Positions 56,003-64,000 of a stretch of DNA of 64,000 nucleotides are shown one piece after another. The notes below the pieces were generated by a model. The model was not told the DNA's origin and did no database searches. It saw only the letters and a program-made list of their open reading frames with translations. Both the position numbers and the translations under genes were made by a program. The stretch covers positions 248,001 to 312,000 of the forward strand of contig JAFFJZ010000009.1 of the NCBI GenBank assembly GCA_018340375.1, written 5' to 3'. The first letter of the stretch is position 1. Each line of letters starts with the position of its first letter. The stretch comes from Gonatopus flavifemur. Its lineage: Eukaryota; Arthropoda; Insecta; Hymenoptera; Dryinidae.

Positions 56003-56340
56003 GGCTTTACAAGGAGGATCTTCTGGGAGATCTCAATCCTCCTTGTAGATAAGTTCCTTCCCAACTCCCAACGAGTTCTTGAAAATGTATAAATTTCCCA
56101 ACTCTTTGGAGAATTGGACAACATTTTCGTCGTCGCGGGCAGCATTCCTTGAAAATTCCTTCGAACTAGTCCGGAGGTCGGAAGGCGGTTGTTCCTAATA
56201 TCGAGGTCCCGTTCCTCGATCTTCGACACGGAACAAAGGATCATATTATTTTCATCTGAACAAATACGATGCACGACACTGAATCTGAAATTTTAGTAGT
56301 AGTAGTAGTTGTTGTTGTTGTTGTTGTTGAAATTTATTCA
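56003..56340. repeat. LINE 3' region with (TAG)n(TTG)n microsatellite
   Basis: The LINE protein similarity ends at about KWIDKVKN. A GC-richer non-coding stretch follows, ending in AGTAGTAGTAGTAG then repeated TTG (56296-56329), a typical simple-repeat LINE tail. A similar GTAGTAGTAG run is at 60315-60345. Confidence 0.5.
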
Positions 56341-57219
56341 AAAAAAAATTAATAAACCCTTTATAATCATCGAATGATGTAAACAGGGTGAATTCGAATG
56401 AATTCATCATTGTTCAATGTTGTGGTTGGGATAAGTCGAAAACACATTCTTCAGAAGAATCATTTGAAACGGCCGAGGATTGATCTAACATACATTGATT
56501 CTCGACCAATCAGAATACAGGATTCGGAATCCAATCTCTTGTGTTAAACTTACTAATCAAACCGTTCAAATTGGGTATCGGATGAATGAAACTCCTCATG
56601 TTTTCTTCTTTACATGAAAATTCTTATTGAAAACGAGTAGTTATACTTTTTTCTTCCACTTGAATCCCTATCCCTACGAAATAACACTATTTTACATTCG
56701 TCTGCATAATAAAAATCATTATTAAAATTACAACTTTCACCTACAGCATATCGTGATGAGAATTCATGACAATAATCAATTTTTCCACAATGTCGACGAA
56801 TTCAATCGTTCTACATAGAAAATTTACCAATTTGTATGTTGGTAAATCGTATCGATTATACCGATCAGCTTATCGTATGAGCGCCCTCTGCAAGCACCTT
56901 CCTCTCTTGTTCTGTTATGACGCTCCTGAATGACCGATGGATTCACCTCATAATTAGTCAACTTTAATTAATTCTATCTCGGAAATTATGCGTCGGAGAA
57001 CATTGTGCAAGAGGACAAATCGTTTTAGAATTTCATCAGGAATCTACTCCCAAAAAAGAGTGCGGGAATTTTGAATCACCCTGTATATTCGAGTAAAGTG
57101 CAGAAGTCTTGAGATAATTTCGAGAGTTAATGAATAAGGAACAAATATATCAGAAATTCTCTTTATCTTACTCAATTTTATAAACTTATAATGAACAAAT
57201 CACAATTCATAGAAACATT
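56341..57219. other. Spacer, nothing recognised
   Basis: No gene. CACCCTGTATATTCG at 57076-57090 looks like the right end of a CAGGGTG-type element whose left end I cannot place. Confidence 0.45.
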
Positions 57220-58938
57220 TTAAACATCATGTCTAGTTGCAACCAATTCTTCTGTATTTTTTTCAATGTATAAACAAACAAATATTTCAAATAGAGAGTT
57301 TATGCACCCGAACGGTCTATGATTATTGAGATCATTATTCACACCTCTCTTATAAATGGGAGTGAGCCGAACCACTTTCATGGCCCCAGGTGTTCTCCTC
57401 TCATCTAGAATTCTGGAATATAGGTGCAGCAGGATGGGACCAAGTAATAGTAGATTATCTTGTATGTCACACATCCTGATACCATCGACACCTGGTCCAC
57501 AGTTTGTGCGAATGGACCTCATAATTCTACACAAATCAGTATAGTTCATACGCTCGACCATGAACTCCCCACGCACCCCCGGAGATGCTGCAGAATCATC
57601 ACGCCGTAACAGAGCAGGATTCATATTTTGATATATCGGATTCAATTTATTCGACACTCTGCTTTGGAAGTGGGTATAGAAATCATTTGCTAATGAAAAT
57701 GTATCTACGTGTTTAAAATGACCGGAAACACTGTTTTTTTTCACTCTCGATCTATTCAAAATTTCATTTAGTAATTTCCAAGTTAACCTGATGTTACGCT
57801 CATTCAGGAGGAACTTACCTTGATAGAACGCCACTTTTTCATTCCCAATCATGAGGGTAACTTTATTTCTGAATTTTTTAAATTCCTGTAATAATTGTAT
57901 ATCTTGTTCATCCTTTTTGACTCTCATCCAAAGAGCTTGTGTTTTTTGAATCAAACTTGATAATTCGGGGTCAAGCCAATCTTTATCATTCTTTGCAAAC
58001 GAAGATTTGATAGACAATGTGCAGTCCTTATAAATTAATTGGAAATAGTTTACTATGGTATTGTAAATTTCGTCTACATTTTGAATTTTGAGAATATCTG
58101 ACCAAACAGTTCGGTGAATATTTTTCTTGACATCCGAATTATCCAAGCATTCTATCAAAGGAATTTCAACAGAATCAACCGAGTCATTCTCCACACATAT
58201 GCTCAAACCCACAGCATAATGATCCGACACCTCGATCCGCAGGATAAAAGGTAAAACATGGAAATCAGCAAGATTTGAGTGAACGTGGTCCAAGCAAGAA
58301 CTCGTCCATGTCTCGAGCCTCGGTTCTTCGCGTGTCACACTGTTTATATGAGACTTGAAACCATGTACAGAGTGGAGCTCATTATAGGTATCCACTAATC
58401 TATTCACCGATAATAAATCAATATTTATGTCACCCAGAATAATATATTCATCACTATTTCTCATAGATAATAAAAACTGGCGATATTCCTCCAAAAACAG
58501 ATCCACATCAGAACTCGGTGGCCTATAGAGCGCAAGAACGTGAAATTGCTGATTACCAAAGCAAGCCCGTATACACAACGATTCAGCGATATGAAATCCA
58601 GTAACTTCTTTGATAAATTTCAGATCCTCCCTGATGAAAACGAGGATACCACCACCCTTCCTGTTCGTTCTAAGAACTGAAACCCTTCCAAAACCTGCAA
58701 TAATGTATGTATTGTTCAAACTTTGAATATTTACTTCAGTTGAAATAATCACATGTAAGTCATAGAGCAAATCACTCATCATTAGGTTGAATAGTTCCCA
58801 ATTTTTCTTAATGCTTCTAATATTTAAGTGAATAAAATTGAATTGATTGTGAACTTTTTCTCTCAAATTATTTAAATCCTCAATCCTTTCGATAACAATC
58901 TCCGATTCTTCCTCTATGACATTCGTAAGAATATCCAT
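57220..58938 (-). pseudogene. CR1-like LINE ORF2, ends inside RT
   Basis: 572 codons from the ATG at 58938. Endonuclease: FIHLNIRSIKKN, ISTEVNI (usual glutamate position), GGGILVFIRED, YIILGDINIDLL, SDHYAVGL, residues about 35-245. A linker follows, then the RT start: CGPGVDGIRMCDI, VVRLTPIYKRGVNNDLNNHR and INSLFEIFVCLYIEK. The catalytic YADD block and the rest of RT are absent; the frame stops at 57220. The endonuclease frame is undamaged. Loss of the 3' part is unusual for LINEs, which normally lose the 5' part. Confidence 0.82.
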
Positions 58939-59146
58939 AAAGTTATGAATGGAATGTAATCAAACAATAAATAAAACAAAAGAAAATATAATATAACAAT
59001 TCTCCGAAACCGTATACAAGAATAATGTAGAAAGAAAAAAAATTTAATGTATAATCAAACCTCATTGCACGAGATATATGTAATATAATCATGAGTAATA
59101 CTAGCAGAAGACGACATCATACGGCAATCAATCGGCAAACCTCCAC

Positions 59147-60049
59147 CTACTGGATGTAATCTATATCCGCCTCCGAATTTATCCTGATCGCCCTACTTTT
59201 TTCGTCCTTTTTGATCAATATTTGGCCGTTTTTGACTTAGGGAAACTTGAAATTTTTCTCCTTCGCCGCCATCCTTACTCCCCAAAAAAGTTGTTTGGCT
59301 GCACTGGAAATACTCTCCACGATTAAAATCTTCCTATTCATCCCGGGTATTCCAACGTCATTGGACAAGATGTTCAAGTTCTTCCTCTTGTTCATGGACG
59401 AATTCCGCATGAACTTTGAGAGGAATTCCACGACAATATTCCCCGTCTTGGCAGAGAATTTTCTATACGTAATTCGATGAACGTTGTCCAAATCACAGTC
59501 ATCACAATCAATACCAAGTTTCTTGGCAACGTTTTTTACCAAGGTATGTAGATCCTCGTCTTTAACAACCGGAACGCCAACCAACTCGATCTTTTTCGAC
59601 CTCGCATCATTCTCCAGCTGATTCACCTTTCTAGTTAATTTCTCAATCACGAGATTTTTCGAAGCAATCGGATTCTCCAACGCCTCTACATGTGTTTTAA
59701 CATCGGTGATATTCGTTGTTAGATTATCGATGACAACACTCTGGTCACGTATCTGGTCCAGCAATAATTTATCATTGTCAATGATTTCGTTCACTTTTTT
59801 CGAGACCGTGAAGAGTTGCATCGATAATTCCTCGATTTCCCTGAAGATCTCTTCCATTTTCTCCTCTGTTTTGTTGCCTCGACAGTGTGGACATTTCCAA
59901 TTATCCTTCCTTTGTTGAGATAAGGAACGATAGGTTGTTTCTTTCAAACCCGCACATGGGAGATGGTAAACGTTTTGGCATACAGAACAATAGATATTGT
60001 GATCATCACATGTTGTATCCAAGTCACACTCGTTGCAAACACCAGTCAT
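59147..60049 (-). pseudogene. CR1-like LINE ORF1 (PHD finger, coiled coil), one nonsense codon
   Basis: Starts ATG at 60049. A PHD-type zinc finger lies in residues 5-56 (CNECD, CSVCQNVYHLPC, WKCPHC). A coiled coil follows, about residues 60-150 (EEIFREIEELSMQLF, VNQLENDARS), then an RRM-like block (IELVGVPVVKDEDLHTLV, NVHRITYRK). The frame has a TAA at 59237-59239 after KEKNFKFP but continues in frame with VKNGQILIKKDEKSRAIRIN to a TAG at 59147-59149, which is the family's usual C-terminus. It would bind LINE RNA. ORF2 follows about 0.2 kb downstream on the same strand. Confidence 0.8.
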
Positions 60050-60378
60050 GTTGAAATTGTCAAAAGATATGATACGAGAAGAGAAGAATATTTGAGGTTA
60101 TGTTCTCGTGAAATTTGGTTTGACTTGTTTTCAGGCAACAAAAATCAAAACTTCATATCATGAAGTAATAAACGAAATGACTATTGAAGACTAAAGAAAA
60201 TAAACGATGAAAAAGTCAATGAAAGTGATAAAAAAACCAGTGAATATAGAAAAATTTTTGGAAGAGATGAAAACGTGGTATGAACTTATTAAAGGCCGTT
60301 TCACAAGTCTAGTACAAGTAGTAGTAGTAGTGGTAGTAGTTATCATTGTTGGAATTGCTGCTCCATTCTTATAATCGT

Positions 60379-60835
60379 TTACTGAAGGGAAACTTGGGAT
60401 GTCGCGCTTCCACGTCGGGCAATTGTCAATAAACATCAGTTCACAGTCGCGAAAATTGATGAATTGTGTCTGGTACCGTGAGTGCGGTTATTATCTCTCA
60501 AAACAATGCATTCGCAAAAGTGAACAAAAATTCCTACTTAGTTGTCATGATTGTTTACTGAGAAAAACTTGGACAATCATGATTCCAATCTCGAAACGGT
60601 TGAAAAGCATTGGTTAAGAATCCCGATCATTGATGAGATGTGTCTTGAATTGTTGATGAGGTTATCACCTTGAATCGGAATGCATTAGGAGGAATTAACA
60701 AACATTCCTGATTAGTTTTCATAGCCTCTAACTGAGGAACACTTGGTATATCGCCATTCCAACTGAAGGAATCATCAGTAGACATCAGTGACCAATCGCG
60801 ATAATTGAAAAATTGTGTCTGGAATTGTATCCCCC
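60379..60835. repeat. Degenerate tandem repeat, about 172 bp, 2.6 copies
   Basis: Segments starting near 60380, 60552 and 60727 share ACTGA-G-AAACTTGG, GAATTGTGTCTGG/GATGTGTCTTG and TTCCTRMTTAG. Spacing is 172 and 175 bp. Confidence 0.65.
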
Positions 60836-61325
60836 CCCCCCTGGGAGTGAGAATTCATAACTCTGGATGTGGGCAATGGGGTTTGTAGGGAAGACACACA
60901 TCTCGAACCAAATTAGGAGCTCGCGACAAATCTGTGGATGGCGTTTTCTAACCCGAATCCAATCGTCTTTGATTCCATGAAATCGATCGATCCTCCGCCG
61001 AAATAAAGCAATTTCTACATTCCAGATGTGGTTTTCCTGCATTCCCGAATAATATCCATGTTTGGGCAAATACGCGCTTCAATGTGGGATTCAAATGAGG
61101 TGTCCAAAATGGTTGCCTCAACATTCTATGCAGTGAGCGAGACGATTGTAACAATTTTCACCCACGTTCTGCAAAATTTCAGGAGTGATGAGTGCCACTT
61201 CTTCTATTATTCTTTCACGCAACCCGTCAAAAATCTTGTGCTTGATTTTGATAAACCCGATCTTTCAAATGTCCCTGAAGGAACAAGTCTAATGGAGTCA
61301 AATCAAGAGATCAGGGGGAGAATAT

Positions 61326-61620
61326 TCAAGAATTATCAAGAATGTCGAGAACAATCAAATTTGTCCAAGAATATGCAAGAATTATCGAGAATGAGCGAAG
61401 TTATCCCAAAAAAGGTTGAGAATTATCGAGGATGTCGAAAACAGTCAAAATTATCCGAAAATGTTTGAGAATTATCGGAAATCAGCGAATTTATCCGTAA
61501 ATGTTCGAGAATTATTAGGAATGTCTAGAGTGATCGAATTTGTCCGAGAATATTCAAAAATTATATGAAATGTGCGAAGTTATCCGAAAATGTACAAGAA
61601 TTGTCTAAAGTGTCGTAAAA
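61326..61620. repeat. Tandem repeat with alternating 49 and 40 bp units
   Basis: AGAATTATC recurs with spacings of about 49 and 40 bp in alternation. Long units contain GTCGARAACARTCAAA and short ones GCGAAGTTATCC. The higher-order period is about 89 bp, roughly three copies. The plus frame over it is an artefact. Confidence 0.75.
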
Positions 61621-61694
61621 TGATGGGAAATGATCAGAAGTAGCAAGAAATGATGAGGAACAAAAAAAAATGACAACTATGATTCGAATGAAGA

Positions 61695-61995
61695 GGTGAG
61701 AAAAACTTGTGGAAAATCTAGGTGTTTTCGAGTGTGCTGAATTCGAATCTGGGGTCAAATCCCGAATCCACGATAGCGGATCCAAGATGGCGGACGTGAA
61801 TTCAATCAAATTTGCATGTGTGGACAGATTTAAATAAAACATGGGTTCTAGGGGTTTTCCAAGGTGCTGATTTCGAATCTGGGGTCAAATCCCGAATCCA
61901 TGATAGCAGATACAAGATGGCGGACGCGAATTTAGTCACCTCCACATTTTTGGACAGATTCATATGAAACATGGGTTCTAGGGGATTTCGAGTGT
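61695..61995. repeat. Two-copy, 129 bp repeat related to the CCAATATGGCGG family
   Basis: GAATCTGGGGTCAAATCCCG at 61745 and 61874; GGATCCAAGATGGCGG follows in the first copy. ACATGGGTTCTAGGGG closes each unit. It parallels the 121 bp unit of the Transib read on the other strand. Confidence 0.75.
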
Positions 61996-62690
61996 GCATA
62001 ATTCGAATTAGGAGTTAATATAAAACTTTGACTGGACCTCGAATTTCTAATTGCGAAGAAGTTCGAAGTTATTGACGGTTTAATTATGAACAGAATGCCG
62101 TGTCAGGTCTCTGAGGAATAGAAGGAATGCTACCTAGGAACTCTTTGAACTTAATATATTTACATTCGAAACCAAACAAATTCAGTTCAACTTTTCTCTT
62201 CAGAGAGAATATATCATTACGTCCACTTATGCTTCAATCAATTAATAACTAAATTCCAACTTCACGTGAAGCAAAAGGCTTATGAAGAGTCGCCACTTCG
62301 TAATTCACTGTGCATGAAAACCAAAACTTGATTCAATCGTAGAGCATTGCTTTTAAACCCGAATTTATGAGAAAAGCAGAGGCCTACTCGTATCCTCACT
62401 GCAAAAGAATCATATATTGGAACGCGTCAGCTCAGAAGAGTTTAACTCAGACAAAATACATCTGTCCCACATGAACTCGAAGCAACGACTGATTTGACCC
62501 TTGTTACTAAGGTGAACCAGTACCTATCGTATGGTAGATCAAAGGTATACAAGGAACTCAGTTGAGAAGAACAAGCTTTGTCAGAGCGTTGATTACACAG
62601 ATCAACATTTGATATAAGAAAAAACACGAAAAACGCTATAGTGCTCTGTGGGTTTCTCAGGTCGCTGATTACGGTGAGTGGGTTGGTTAA
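61996..62690. other. Spacer, nothing recognised
   Basis: No gene or repeat edges seen. Confidence 0.45.
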
Positions 62691-62694
62691 CCTG

Positions 62695-63455
62695 CATCAC
62701 ATCAGGTTCAAGGTCATTTGAAAGTCAAAGTGACCTAATGCGACCGGAAAAATCTGAAAAAAATCATGCGTATGTTTTTGAGGGCACTGAATACGATTCC
62801 GTAGTTTGTTCGGCCTTTCGCCTTTGTTTAAGGTCATTTTAAGGTCATTTTAAGGTCAAATCAACATATCTCCACGAAAATATCTGCGAAGAATTTTTGC
62901 GCATGTTTTTAAGGCCTCTGAATTCTATTTTGTAGTTTTTTTGGCCAGAAGATTTTGATAAAGATCATATGAAGGTCTTTTCAAGGTTATTTGAAGGTAA
63001 TTTGAAGGTGAAAATGACTTGATGCGACCGAAAGAATCTGAAAAAATCATGCGTATGTTTTTGAGGTCCCTGAATACGATTCCGTACTTTTTTCGGCCTT
63101 TCGCCTCCGTCTGAGGTCATTTCAAGGTCATTCTGAGGTCAAATCAACATATTCTCACGAAAATATCTGCGAAAAATTTTTGCGCATGTTTTTGAGGCCT
63201 CTGAATTCTATTTTGTAGTTCGTCTGGCCAGAAGATTTCAATAAAGATCATATTAAGGTCTTTTTAAGGTCATTTGAAGGTCATTCGAAGGTCAAAGTGA
63301 CTCGATGCGACCGAAAAAATCTGAAAAAAATCATGCGTACGTTTTTGAGGCCATTTTAGGGTCACATAGACATATTCCGACCAAAACGTTTTCGAAAAGT
63401 TCATGTATATGATTTTAAGGTTTCTGAGTATGATTCTGTAGCTCATTACAAAAAT
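62695..63455. repeat. 284 bp tandem repeat with AGGTCA direct-repeat clusters
   Basis: ATGCGACCGRAARAATCTGA recurs at about 62738, 63021 and 63305 (283-285 bp apart). Each unit is made of two related halves (CATGCGTATGTTTTTGAGG and GCGCATGTTTTTGAGGCC). AGGTCA triplets occur at 62831/62842/62853, 63114/63125/63136 and 63267/63278/63289, always 11 bp apart. Confidence 0.9.
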
Positions 63456-63674
63456 AAAGCTCACCCCGTGGTGCTTGAATTTGGTTTTTTCCATATGGAA
63501 CCGGTGTATATGCCAGGTGTATTAGAATCACGTTATGTATAGAATTATCCTGAGTTGGTGTCTCTGACCGGATTGTTCTCAATTGGTCGGTGCTTTAGGC
63601 AATATAGTTGAAGTTTTTCCTCATTTCTTATGAATCTAGCTCACTCTTGTTTCGAAATCTAATATAAAGATGTA

Positions 63675-64000
63675 GTTGCCCCCAGGGCACCTCCACGTGG
63701 TGACGGTGGGCAACGGAGTTGTCTCTTTATCCGGCGAAGTCCCTGGGTGACGGCTTACATGCCGTCATGGCAACTACTCATAAAAAACCTACGAGGCAGG
63801 ATCACGGAAATCCAGAATCGGTGGCTGGTCAGGGTGGGAAAGCGGGCCGCAGGCGTCGTCATCATGCGACCGCAGCTGTACATTGGTGGGAAACTTGGCC
63901 TCTGTGGAGTCCAATGCTCCAAGAAATTCATCATGTTTCATGAAACTCAATCATTTTTGTGTTGTTTGTGGGGAGTATATTCCACAAAAACAAATCACAT
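63675..64000 (+). mobile_element. Probable 5' start of an RTE-like LINE, leaving the window
   Basis: GGGCACCTCCACGTGGTGAC followed by a GC-rich leader unlike the AT-rich surroundings. A similar leader precedes the LINE at 53288. No endonuclease motif is reached before the window ends. Confidence 0.4.

Noticed and set aside
61028..61468. 146-codon plus-strand frame
   Set aside because: The second half is the 49/40 bp tandem repeat and the first half shows no motif.
61745..61765. tRNA-like B box (GGGTCAAATCCC) suggesting a SINE
   Set aside because: No A box at the right distance and the motif repeats with the 129 bp unit; a tRNA origin is not supported.

Overview
The window is arthropod nuclear DNA, most likely from an insect, and almost all of the recognisable sequence is transposable elements. 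I found no host gene, rRNA, tRNA or CRISPR array. The evidence for an arthropod is the mix of elements (mauritiana-type and other mariners, a DD41D Tc1/mariner element, Transib, hAT, Sola-like elements, Ty1/copia, Ty3/gypsy, and RTE-like and CR1-like LINEs), the AT-rich spacers and the introns in the hAT gene. I cannot name the order or species.

Left part (about 0.75-10.7 kb): a 5'-truncated Ty1/copia element on the plus strand is split by four later insertions. These are a 1.5 kb unclassified insert (897-2436), a complete Mos1-like mariner (3351-4636), a 257 bp MITE (5232-5488) and a 4.4 kb Transib element (5815-10251). For the last three, removing the insert and one target-site duplication brings the flanking copia codons together. 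The Transib carries an uninterrupted 741-codon RAG1-like transposase, starts and ends with the V(D)J heptamer sequence CACAGTG, and has a 5 bp duplication, CACTA.

Middle part (about 12.2-31.5 kb): an old hAT element is bounded by CAG...CTG ends and a 7/8-matching 8 bp duplication. Its transposase gene has three exons and is inactivated. A Ty3/gypsy element in minus orientation (19099-27514, two LTRs, tRNA-Lys type primer site, broken gag-pol), a decayed DD41D element, a hAT-type MITE and several hairpin elements sit inside it.

Right part (about 31.5-64 kb): a deleted mariner, an apparently intact mariner (33256-34564), a decayed Sola-like element, an apparently intact DD41D element with about 400 bp inverted ends lying in a 25 bp minisatellite, two large fold-back elements, a dead mariner, a dead hAT, a second Sola-like element with head-to-head transposase copies, an RTE-like LINE with one stop codon, and a CR1-like LINE on the minus strand that ends inside its reverse transcriptase. 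Beyond 60.3 kb there are only tandem repeats (about 172, 89, 129 and 284 bp) and then a probable LINE 5' end leaving the window.

Four transposase frames look potentially functional: 3427-4464, 7070-9295, 33447-34511 and 39565-40629. A roughly 121 bp repeat built around CCAATATGGCGG links the Transib right end, the Sola-like ends and a block near 61.8 kb.
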